Positions 1 through 5,304 of a DNA stretch of 5,530 nucleotides are shown here, piece by piece. Each line of letters opens with the position of its first letter. Positions within the stretch are counted from its first letter, which is position 1. The DNA comes from CAYQQJ01 sp964515945. Lineage in GTDB: Bacteria > Pseudomonadota > Gammaproteobacteria > Pseudomonadales > Cellvibrionaceae. The notes under the pieces were generated by a model. The model searched no databases. It worked only from the letters and a program-made list of their open reading frames with translations, and was not told the origin of the DNA. Position numbers and translations under genes: made by a program. The stretch lies in the NCBI GenBank assembly GCA_964515945.1, contig CAZEWY010000210.1, positions 1 to 5,530 of the forward strand, given 5' to 3'.

Positions 1-251
1 CGCGCCTTGTATTCAACTTCGTCGAAAGATGGGGCTTCGTTTTGAGCATAGCCGCCGACCTCTTTGGATACAGTCGAGCGGATACCCGTAACCACAACTT
101 CTTCCACTACTCGGGCGCCTGGCGTCGGTCCCTGCCCTACCGTGGCGTCCCGAAAACCGACCGCAATGAGTTTTACCCCCAGATTTTGTTCATAGAATTG
201 TTTCTGTGTCAGTACATCATCTAAAGCCTTCTGCTTTACTAGTGCGGGCAC
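1..251 (-). CDS. Partial open frame directly behind the HTH gene, function unknown (3' end outside window)
   Basis: Read on the minus strand, this frame stays open for 83 codons from a GTG at 251-249 to the left edge. The GTG immediately follows the TAG stop (254-252) of the HTH gene and is in the same frame, so no start further upstream is possible. There is no in-frame ATG. No good Shine-Dalgarno sequence is visible, so translation would have to be coupled to termination of the HTH gene. The first part (ALDDVLTQKQFYEQNLGVKL) looks like an ordinary soluble protein. Around residues 50-58 there is EEVVVTGIR, which resembles the motif near the start of many TonB-dependent receptors, but no signal peptide precedes it and what follows does not resemble a plug domain. 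I do not recognise the protein. It may be a real second gene of a two-gene operon, or a remnant. The amino-acid composition favours coding on this strand over the opposite one. Confidence 0.45.
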   Translation of the reverse strand, partial: MPALVKQKALDDVLTQKQFYEQNLGVKLIAVGFRDATVGQGPTPGARVVEEVVVTGIRSTVSKEVGGYAQNEAPSFDEVEYKA

Positions 252-464
252 CTATTCATGATACAGCTCAGCCACGCCGACTCCCAGCGCACCTGCCAAT
301 AGCCCGACCTCTTCATCCGTCACCCGCCGCACCTTCGCCTCGATCTTTGCCAAAGTCCCCCGACTGATATCCCAATGTAATAGATTGCATCGAGCTACCA
401 GCTCCTCCTGGGTTAGGCCTTGGGCTTCGCGGATTTTTCTGACTTTTGGGCCGACGATATTCAT
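252..464 (-). CDS. Small XRE-family HTH transcriptional regulator
   Basis: This 70-residue protein is almost entirely one helix-turn-helix domain of the Cro/C1 (XRE) type. Helix 1 is at about residues 5-14 (GPKVRKIREA). Helix 2 is at about 18-27 (LTQEELVARC), and the recognition helix at about 32-42 (ISRGTLAKIEA). A closing helix spans 50-60, followed by GVGVAEL, the usual end of the domain. Stand-alone proteins of this length with a DISRGTLAKIEA recognition helix are a known compact subfamily, so I see no truncation despite the open frame that follows the TAG. The ATG at 464 is fixed by an in-frame TAG two codons upstream. GGAG lies 11 bases before the start and is itself part of an inverted repeat, so binding there could also block translation initiation. 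The protein is most likely an autorepressor that binds the two GCTCC-N6-GGAGC repeats in the divergent gap. Its DNA-binding fold is clear; its targets are inferred. Confidence 0.9.
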   Translation of the reverse strand: MNIVGPKVRKIREAQGLTQEELVARCNLLHWDISRGTLAKIEAKVRRVTDEEVGLLAGALGVGVAELYHE

Positions 465-474
465 CTACATGTTT

Positions 475-490
475 GCTCCGATAATGGAGC
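475..490. promoter_or_regulatory. Candidate operator 1 (GCTCC-N6-GGAGC)
   Basis: The inverted repeat GCTCC-GATAAT-GGAGC starts 10 bases upstream of the HTH start codon. On the minus strand it includes the only Shine-Dalgarno-like GGAG. It has the same half-sites and the same 6-base spacing as the repeat at 521-536. The centres of the two repeats are 46 bp apart, or about 4.4 helical turns. Binding by the adjacent XRE protein is inferred from position and symmetry. Confidence 0.65.
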
Positions 491-511
491 TTGATTTTGT
501 CAAAGAAGCGT

Positions 512-545
512 GCCAACATTGCTCCGTTTTCGGAGCAATGTTGGC
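512..545. promoter_or_regulatory. Candidate operator 2: perfect 15-bp-arm inverted repeat
   Basis: Left arm 512-526 (GCCAACATTGCTCCG) and right arm 531-545 are exact reverse complements around a TTTT centre. The core GCTCC-GTTTTC-GGAGC (521-536) repeats the half-sites and spacing of the repeat at 475-490. It lies in the divergent gap between the HTH gene and the small gene at 578, about 33 bases before that start. No T-tract follows on either strand and it is not behind a gene, so an operator fits better than a terminator. If it falls inside the 5' leader of the small gene it would also form a strong hairpin in RNA. No convincing -35/-10 pair can be assigned on either strand. Confidence 0.7.
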
Positions 546-577
546 TGAATCCATGATTTTCTTAACAAGGAGGGTGT

Positions 578-829
578 ATGGGCGCTTTACCGCTGTCTAG
601 CGCGCTAACAGATCTTTATGATCAGGTGCTGGAATTTACTGACGAGTGTGCGTTTTTCTGCGAGGCGTACGCAGCACTGGCTGTACAGAATGATGGCTTT
701 GATACCAATACCGCCAGCGGCATTAGTTTATCTGCCCATGTATTGAAACAAAAGGCTGCGACGATTCAGCAGCGCGTGAGAGAGGTGCATGATTTAGTGC
801 AGATTCAGGACCCCGACCGTCGCCAGTAA
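578..829 (+). CDS. Small protein of unknown function, divergent from the HTH regulator
   Basis: An 83-residue protein with a strong, well placed ribosome binding site (AAGGAGG at 567-573, four bases before the ATG), which makes this a convincing gene despite its size. The sequence is acidic to neutral and predicted mainly helical. Residues 8-35 form one amphipathic to hydrophobic helix containing C24 and C28 (a CxxxC spacing, DECAFFCEAYAALA), and residues 50-75 form a second helix rich in Q, K and R. There is no signal peptide or membrane segment. I do not recognise the family. Its start lies 113 bp from that of the divergent XRE regulator, and the gap carries the two candidate operators, so it is probably controlled by that regulator. 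A helical hairpin that binds a partner, possibly the regulator itself, would fit the size but is only inference. Confidence 0.75.
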   Translation: MGALPLSSALTDLYDQVLEFTDECAFFCEAYAALAVQNDGFDTNTASGISLSAHVLKQKAATIQQRVREVHDLVQIQDPDRRQ

Positions 830-985
830 GAGCCCGACTTTCGCGAAAATGCGGGATCAGCTGACAACAGCCCCTGACTAATATGAGCTGCTTGGCCAAT
901 GAGGCCCTTATAAACCTTGCACATAGCCACCGTAAGTATCAATAATCCACCTGCAATGAATGTTCTGACATCGGGAGCAAAGGAT

Positions 986-1978
986 ATGACCAAGGCCATA
1001 TGCGTTCATCAATTTGGCGGCCCGGAGGTTTTAAAGTACGAAGACTGCGCGGTCGGCTCACCCGGCCCGGGACAAATCCGGGTTCGGCATGAGGCTATCG
1101 GCCTGAACTTCATTGACGTATATCATCGCACGGGGCTCTACCCCAACGAACTGCCCTTTACGCCGGGTAGCGAAGCGGCCGGGGTGGTGACGGAAGTTGG
1201 AGAAGGCGTCGATGCGTTCAAGCCGGGCGACCGCATCAGCTATAGCGGTCCATTGGGTGCCTATGCCCAGGAGCGGCTGATGCCGGCTACCAAAGCTCTG
1301 CCACTGCCGGATGATATTCCCTTTGAGACAGCGGCGGCCATTACCCTCAAGGGCATGACTGTCTGCTATTTGCTGACCATGACCTGGCCACTCAAACCGG
1401 GAGAAACCATTCTGTTTCACGCTGCCGCTGGCGGCGTCGGTAGCCTGGCTGTGCAATGGGCCAAGTCCCTGGGCGCCCGCGTCATAGGCACTGCGGGGTC
1501 TGACGAGAAGGCGGAACTGGCCCGTGCCAATGGCGCCGATGAAGTGATCAACCTGCGCCGGGAAAATTTTGTGGAGCGGGTGAAGGTGTTGACGGATGGC
1601 CGCGGGGTCGACGTGGTCTATGATTCCATCGGCAAGGATACCTTTGAACAGTCACTGGACTGCCTCAGGCCACGCGGTTTGATGGTCAGCTTTGGCAATT
1701 CCTCCGGTCCTGTCGCCGTTCCCAATCTGGGCATACTGGCCTCCAAAGGTTCGCTCTACCTGACCCGCCCCACGCTCGCGGCTTATTTCAGCGACCGCAA
1801 GGTGGAACTGGACAGTGCTGCGCGCATGTTCGATATGGTGCACAAAGGCACGCTTTCGATCAATATCGGGCAGCGTTTTGCACTCGCCGATGCCGCTGAG
1901 GCGCACCGGGCGCTGGAAGCGAGGGAAACCGTGGGTTCAACAGTTCTTAAACCCTTTGCGCAAGCTGACTACGCATAA
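986..1978 (+). CDS. qorA: NADPH:quinone oxidoreductase (zeta-crystallin/MDR type)
   Basis: A cytoplasmic medium-chain dehydrogenase/reductase of 330 residues, close to the roughly 325 usual for QorA. The family transfers electrons from NADPH to quinones, commonly as a one-electron reaction, and is zinc-independent. The N-terminal GroES-like part carries GGPEVLKYED (11-20) and NFIDVYHRTGLYP (41-53). LKGMTVCYLL (121-130) is typical of the family. The Rossmann nucleotide-binding loop is AAAGGVG (146-152), followed by the second strand and helix GARVIGTAGSDEKAELA. The end, AEAHRALEARETVGSTVLKP, is the standard QorA C-terminus. I chose ATG 986 because homologues begin MTKAI and GGGAG (973-977) lies eight bases upstream. 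The same frame also opens further upstream at a TTG (917) and an ATG (956), whose extra residues do not look conserved. It stands alone: the 156 bp before it hold no clear promoter, and no partner gene follows. Confidence 0.95.
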   Translation: MTKAICVHQFGGPEVLKYEDCAVGSPGPGQIRVRHEAIGLNFIDVYHRTGLYPNELPFTPGSEAAGVVTEVGEGVDAFKPGDRISYSGPLGAYAQERLMPATKALPLPDDIPFETAAAITLKGMTVCYLLTMTWPLKPGETILFHAAAGGVGSLAVQWAKSLGARVIGTAGSDEKAELARANGADEVINLRRENFVERVKVLTDGRGVDVVYDSIGKDTFEQSLDCLRPRGLMVSFGNSSGPVAVPNLGILASKGSLYLTRPTLAAYFSDRKVELDSAARMFDMVHKGTLSINIGQRFALADAAEAHRALEARETVGSTVLKPFAQADYA

Positions 1979-1990
1979 ATTTTCGAAATA

Positions 1991-2006
1991 CCCGCACACG
2001 AGCGGG
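1991..2006 (+). terminator. Weak hairpin after the quinone reductase gene
   Basis: CCCGC-ACACGA-GCGGG forms a 5-bp GC stem 13 bases after the stop codon. It is followed by CGCTTATC rather than a T-tract, so it is at best a weak or Rho-assisted terminator. Confidence 0.3.
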
Positions 2007-2040
2007 CGCTTATCGAACGCGAACAGAGCCTGAGCGAATA

Positions 2041-2275
2041 GGTGGAACGTCGGGCGGTCGGGAATCCCACCCTCGGGAGGAACACTTGTTGTCAGGTTGC
2101 CGCTGGCGCAGCCTTAAGCCATGTCGGCGAACAGATGTTTCAGGACACCGTCATGGGAACGGTGCAACCAGCGTTTCGATTCGGGCGCAGCATTGGGTAA
2201 GGATTAGCCTGTGAGCTTCCAGTTCCTCCTGCCTCGCAAGGCTGTCATAGAAACGGGCCGTAGCGGCCCCGTTTC
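2041..2275. other. Gene-free, possibly structured segment (unrecognised RNA, repeat or remnant)
   Basis: The 1979-2377 gap holds no convincing gene. This part has notable internal complementarity. GGAGGAAC (2076-2083) pairs perfectly with GTTCCTCC (2222-2229) across about 140 bases. Inside that pairing, CACCGT/ACGGTG (2146-2151 with 2159-2164) forms a hairpin, GCTG/CAGC (2102-2105 with 2109-2112) a small one, and GGTTGC (2095-2100) can pair with GCAACC (2164-2169). At the 3' end, GAAACGGGCCG-TAG-CGGCCCCGTTTC (2250-2275) is a strong hairpin with one bulged base. Only short frames occur, for example a TTG-started frame of 43 codons at 2086-2214 behind GGGAGG, and their translations look arbitrary. 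I compared it by eye with 6S, tmRNA, RNase P RNA and 4.5S RNA and found no match. Confidence 0.3.
2250..2275. terminator. GC-rich hairpin, possible terminator
   Basis: GAAACGGGCCG, a TAG loop, then CGGCCCCGTTTC form an 11-bp stem with one bulge, ending in a short T run inside the stem (GTTTC). This is the shape of many proteobacterial terminators that read as A-run, GC stem, T-run. It lies far (about 270 bases) behind the quinone reductase and about 100 bases beyond the end of the protease gene, so it could serve a transcript from either side or the segment just before it. Confidence 0.4.
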
Positions 2276-2327
2276 GTCCAAAGAAATTACGCAATTATCC
2301 GCAAGCCGCCAGCAGGTAATTAATCAG

Positions 2328-2350
2328 CCAAGATACCAGAAGGTATCTGG
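2328..2350 (-). terminator. Hairpin behind the M48 protease gene
   Basis: AGATACC (2331-2337) and GGTATCT (2342-2348) pair around AGAA. CC/GG extends the stem across one bulged A. It lies about 28 bases downstream of the protease stop on its coding strand. No T-tract follows, so termination is plausible but not certain. Confidence 0.35.
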
Positions 2351-2377
2351 ATTCTTGCGCGAGGCCAGCCAATTACT

Positions 2378-3337
2378 TTACTCACCGTAAGTGGATACGT
2401 TGTCTTGAGGCCCGGCTTCTGAATGCGCCGCCGCCAATTCCGCCCGCTGCACATAATCCTGATAGGCAGGTATGGCTACTGCTGCCAGTATGCCGATGAT
2501 GGCAACTGTGATCAGAAGAGAAGTCATCCCGCCCGCGCCCACCCTGGGAATAAAAAGACTCAACAACCAGGCGAATCCGTGCCGGCGCGGATGCGCTGCT
2601 TCCTCGCCCCTACTCAAGGCTATACATGTAGCCATTCTTTTGGTGAGCCATGGGTAATCACTCGTTAACTCGTTGAAAGACATCCAGAACCCACTTGTCA
2701 AAGCTACCTGGCCAACGTACGAGTCGACGTTAATAGACTTCCATCGGGTGTCGCCGGCGGCTATAGCTGCAATGGCGTATTTGATGTCATCTTCCGACTG
2801 GCAGCAGGCAACGCCGTAGCGGTCGCAGGTATATTCCTCGGCACGACGAAGCGCTGAGCCAATGACAGGGAAGATACTTCCCGGCGTCAGGAATGCACGC
2901 CACCCCAGGTGGCGGCGATGTATGTGCCCAAGTTCATGCCCAATGTAGAAGTCGAGCGCACCGGGGTGATCCTCAAGGGCATCCACTACGTCGGTGAACA
3001 ATACAACAAAATGCCGACCCAGAAACTTGGTTGCTAGCGCGTTGAAAAAGTCGGTTCTCAGAAGGTACGCGTCAGGCACATCTTTCAGCCCTACCTTCCC
3101 ACAGCAGCGTATAAGGCGTTGGTGCAAATCCGGGTACTGATCAGGCGTAATTTTGACACCGTTACCCTTGAGGTGAGAAATGAAGGCTGAGTGAGCAAAA
3201 AGAAAAAATAAATATCCCAGTGCAATGTAAATCAAGACAATGCCGAAGGTTCCTAACAATAACGCGAGCCAGAAAACACCTGAAATCAATGCAACTAGAG
3301 CGAAGAGTATCTTTTCATTTTTATAAACGAGTTTCAT
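2378..3337 (-). CDS. M48-family zinc metalloprotease with pilin-like C-terminal membrane helix
   Basis: A 319-residue membrane protease. Two hydrophobic segments (about 11-30 and 32-54) anchor the N-terminus. The peptidase domain contains NALATKF (99-105), the zinc motif HELGH (134-138, with E135 as catalytic base) and EEYTCDRYG (167-175), where E168 is the likely third zinc ligand, as in EYxxD of HtpX and related M48 enzymes. SDYPWLTKRMA (226-236) matches the family's conserved HPxxxKR-like region. Residues 269-292 (GGMTSLLITVAIIGILAAVAIPAYQ, about) are a near-perfect type IV pilin N-terminal helix, followed by DYVQRA. The pilin cleavage glycine and E5 are absent, so it probably acts as a third membrane anchor rather than being processed. 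The ATG at 3337 is preceded by AAGGA (3345-3349 on the plus strand) with 7-base spacing. It is transcribed alone. The likely role is turnover of membrane or misfolded envelope proteins; the substrate is unknown. Confidence 0.92.
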   Translation of the reverse strand: MKLVYKNEKILFALVALISGVFWLALLLGTFGIVLIYIALGYLFFLFAHSAFISHLKGNGVKITPDQYPDLHQRLIRCCGKVGLKDVPDAYLLRTDFFNALATKFLGRHFVVLFTDVVDALEDHPGALDFYIGHELGHIHRRHLGWRAFLTPGSIFPVIGSALRRAEEYTCDRYGVACCQSEDDIKYAIAAIAAGDTRWKSINVDSYVGQVALTSGFWMSFNELTSDYPWLTKRMATCIALSRGEEAAHPRRHGFAWLLSLFIPRVGAGGMTSLLITVAIIGILAAVAIPAYQDYVQRAELAAAHSEAGPQDNVSTYGE

Positions 3338-3360
3338 GCTTCAGTCCTTGTCAATTTTTT

Positions 3361-3366
3361 GTTATA
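3361..3366 (-). promoter_or_regulatory. Possible -10 element for the protease gene
   Basis: On the minus strand this reads TATAAC, one mismatch from the sigma-70 -10 consensus, 23 bases upstream of the start codon. The matching -35 region (about 17 bases upstream) is poor, so support is limited. Confidence 0.3.
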
Positions 3367-3923
3367 GACGCTGTCTTGTAGCCAAACTGCACTCACATCA
3401 TAAGCGCGCAATACGGCGCTTCCAGTGTCTCTATGGAGTTTATCCCCAATAAGAAGATATTGAAATAGCAACCGCTATACATCCTTCAAAACATGCCAGA
3501 CCAGAACCGAGCGTCATTCCTGCCGACCCGTCACCAGCGATACAGAAGCGGGGTCTCATATTCTCCTGCTCCGGAATTATGCCTTTTCCTTCGCTGAGCT
3601 TGGTGCGCTTTATGATACCAACACGATTGTCAGCAGGTCATTCAGTGACCAGATGCCGCAGAGGGCCCCTCAATTCACCCGCTGCGACATAGCTGCTGTT
3701 GACAAGGGAAATCATCGTTTTCTGCAAACGGCCGTTGCCATAGATAGTGACGTTTTAGCATCACAGGGTGTCTTGCCCCTGCTCCAGTTGGCATTTTCGA
3801 TTTGCGGTTGGTCACGGGATCCAAGATTGCCGGTTTGGTGATGAATGGTCAGTGGTAGAGTAGCAAATGCGGAGAATCCGACCACTATTTGAACCTCAAC
3901 GAGAAAGCCCCCCGGGGAATATC
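3367..3923. other. Long region without a well supported gene
   Basis: No convincing gene lies between the protease start and the SH3b/barrel gene. On the plus strand one frame is open from just after a TGA at 3461-3463 to a TGA ending at 3841, 125 sense codons. Its first ATG is at 3653, halfway in, with no ribosome binding site, and no GTG or TTG precedes it. The translation is not recognisable. The minus strand is broken by several stops in each frame. AACGGCCGTT (3727-3736) is a 10-bp palindrome. The stretch may be a decayed gene or a dispersed repeat. No clear promoter for the downstream operon was found. Confidence 0.4.
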
Positions 3924-4682
3924 ATGCGATTGCTACTGTTTTATTTGAGTCTCGCGCTCGGGACTTTCTGGTCCGGACAGACAGTCTCTGCCGAGCCGAA
4001 TTTTCTCCAGTTGGAAGTTATTGATCACTATGTGGACATTCATAGCGGTCCCGGCCGCGGGTACCCGGTTTTTTATGTCATAGAACAAGGTGAAATTATT
4101 GATGTCCTGAGCCGCCGGCCAGGCTGGTACGAAATCCGTGCCGCAAACGGCAAAATCGGCTGGGCCAAGGCGGCGCAAATCTCCCGCACCTTGCAGGCAA
4201 CCGGCGAACCCGCCGACCTGCCCTCCGTCAGCTATGGTGACTATCTCAAAAGCCAGTGGCAAATTGGTTTTAACTCGGGTCAATTTACACAAGGCGAACT
4301 TGCTGACAGCGATCTATTCACATTCGCCTTGGGCTACCGCCCACTGAGCTGGCTGGGGTTAGAGGCAGAGGCCGGCAAATTATTTGGATCGGAGATCAAG
4401 GGTGAAGTTTATAACCTCAATTTATTGCTGGAACCTCTTTCCCATTGGCGAATATCGCCACTATTGATAATTGGACGAGGACGCATGTCCATCGATTCGC
4501 AGCCCAAGCTGGTGCCCCTGGATATTGAGGACTCCTATTTCAATAACTACGGTGCCGGGTTCAACTACTACGTCGGTCGCAATTTTGTGCTGCGCGGTGA
4601 ATACCGACATTTTTCGATTTCAACGAATAATAGCAACGAGAGTGTGGCGGCATGGAAAATCGGTTTCAACACGTTTTTTTGA
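3924..4682 (+). CDS. Exported SH3b-domain outer-membrane beta-barrel protein
   Basis: I start this gene at ATG 3924, 19 codons inside the longest frame (which opens at 3867). From here the protein begins with a clear signal peptide, MRLLLFYLSLALGTFWSGQTVSA, cleaved about residue 23, and GGGGA (3914-3917) sits five to six bases upstream. The 252-residue precursor has two parts. Residues about 29-90 form a bacterial SH3 (SH3b) domain: VDIHSGPGRGYPVFYVIEQGE, then PGWYEIRAANGKIGWAK. Such domains often bind peptidoglycan or act as periplasmic adaptors. Residues about 110-252 alternate in the manner of amphipathic beta-strands and end in NTFF, the C-terminal aromatic signature recognised by the BAM machinery. 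The C-terminal part is weakly similar to the next two genes. The following gene overlaps its last 31 bases, suggesting an operon. The inferred topology is barrel in the outer membrane and SH3b domain in the periplasm. Confidence 0.85.
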   Translation: MRLLLFYLSLALGTFWSGQTVSAEPNFLQLEVIDHYVDIHSGPGRGYPVFYVIEQGEIIDVLSRRPGWYEIRAANGKIGWAKAAQISRTLQATGEPADLPSVSYGDYLKSQWQIGFNSGQFTQGELADSDLFTFALGYRPLSWLGLEAEAGKLFGSEIKGEVYNLNLLLEPLSHWRISPLLIIGRGRMSIDSQPKLVPLDIEDSYFNNYGAGFNYYVGRNFVLRGEYRHFSISTNNSNESVAAWKIGFNTFF

Positions 4683-5284
4683 GATTCAAGCTAGTGCTTG
4701 CCACCCTGCTCCTGGCCGCCAATCATGCTTGGGGGCAGCAGGAGGAAGCCTCGCCCGCGGACGCTCCCAAAACTGAGACGTCCATCAACAATGAGATTTT
4801 TGAGCTTGGCATCGCGATTGGCGTAGTCAATATTGCCGACTTTAATGGCGAGCTTACCACCGGTGTCAGTGCGACGTTCAGGGCATCCGAGGATTTTTTC
4901 CTGCAGTACAATCTTTTCCAGGCTGACGCTTCGGCGTCGGCCTATGAACGCAGTCAGGGCAAGCTTTTTGACGGCGGAGATCGAACATTTCTGCACTATG
5001 ACCTGCTGCTGGGCTACAACGTCTTTCAAGGAGAGTTCTTTCCAACAGGCTCCACGGCCAGATTGTCATCCCTGTATCTGGTCGGTGGTGTGGGTGATAC
5101 GCAGTTTGGTGGTGAAGACAATTTCACCTATACAGTGGGCGTCGGCTATCAGGTAGAACTTACGCAGCGCGTCATAGTGCGCTTTGATTACCGGAGTTAT
5201 CTGTATACGTCAAATCTCATCGCCGATGAAAACACGCGAGTTAACACCACGCATTTCTCTTCCGGCCTTAGTTTCTTGTTCTAA
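4652..5284 (+). CDS. Outer-membrane beta-barrel protein
   Basis: A 210-residue precursor whose ATG lies inside the end of the preceding gene in another frame. GAGAG (4638-4642) precedes it by nine bases. Residues 10-28 (about) are a signal peptide ending HAWG before QQEEAS. A short linker rich in A, P, E and T (30-45) leads into alternating strands typical of a small barrel (FELGIAIGVVNIADF, LYLVGGVGDTQFGGEDNF, VIVRFDYRSYLYT). The protein ends in SFLF, with the terminal F expected of an outer-membrane protein. Its last 70 residues align with the converging gene at 5296-5530: LYLVGG/IYLMLG, FGGEDN/FAGDDG, VRFDYR/LNLDFR, NTTHFSSGLSFLF/KTTHNTEITLGINALF. It resembles the barrel family first described in myxobacteria and found in gammaproteobacteria in adjacent copies; I cannot confirm the assignment here. 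It is probably co-translated with the SH3b/barrel gene as an envelope pair. Confidence 0.87.
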   Translation: MENRFQHVFLRFKLVLATLLLAANHAWGQQEEASPADAPKTETSINNEIFELGIAIGVVNIADFNGELTTGVSATFRASEDFFLQYNLFQADASASAYERSQGKLFDGGDRTFLHYDLLLGYNVFQGEFFPTGSTARLSSLYLVGGVGDTQFGGEDNFTYTVGVGYQVELTQRVIVRFDYRSYLYTSNLIADENTRVNTTHFSSGLSFLF

Positions 5285-5304
5285 AAAGCCTGGTTCTAGA
5301 ACAA
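5276..5304. terminator. Possible bidirectional terminator between convergent barrel genes
   Basis: TTGTTCTA (5276-5283) and TAGAACAA (5297-5304) are exact reverse complements around a 13-base loop. They lie across the 11-base gap between the converging genes and include both stop codons. The repeat arises because both proteins end Leu-Phe-stop with the same codons. It could act as a weak terminator, but the stem is AT-rich and no long T-tract follows. Confidence 0.4.

Noticed and set aside
42..224. 60-codon plus-strand frame at the left edge
   Set aside because: No ribosome binding site and an odd composition rich in aromatic and positively charged residues. The minus strand of the same bases reads as a more protein-like sequence continuing to the edge.
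498..503. Perfect -35 hexamer (TTGACA on the minus strand) upstream of the HTH gene
   Set aside because: At 16-18 bp spacing the downstream bases are CGGAGC-like, not a -10, so a promoter cannot be supported.
512..545. The long inverted repeat as a transcription terminator
   Set aside because: It lies between two divergent gene starts, no T-tract follows on either strand, and it shares its core with a second repeat nearby, so an operator fits better.
313..600. Frames at 313-519 (minus) and 385-600 (plus) over the regulator and divergent gap
   Set aside because: They overlap the clear HTH gene and the two candidate operators in other frames, and their translations have no recognisable features.
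917..985. Longer quinone reductase starting at a TTG or at ATG 956
   Set aside because: Family members begin at the MTKAI position and a ribosome binding site fits ATG 986; the extra residues look untranslated.
1058..1456. 132-codon minus-strand frame inside the quinone reductase gene
   Set aside because: It is the antisense shadow of a strongly conserved gene, with no ribosome binding site or domain.
2378..2600. The protease C-terminus as a separate prepilin gene
   Set aside because: The pilin-like helix is in frame with the protease, has no own start or leader peptide, and lacks the cleavage glycine and Glu5.
3349..3354. TTGACA on the minus strand as -35 of the protease gene
   Set aside because: It lies only about 11 bases before the start codon and overlaps the ribosome binding site, too close for a promoter.
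3933..4292. 119-codon minus-strand frame over the SH3b gene
   Set aside because: It is antisense to a gene with a signal peptide and a recognisable domain, and its own translation shows neither.
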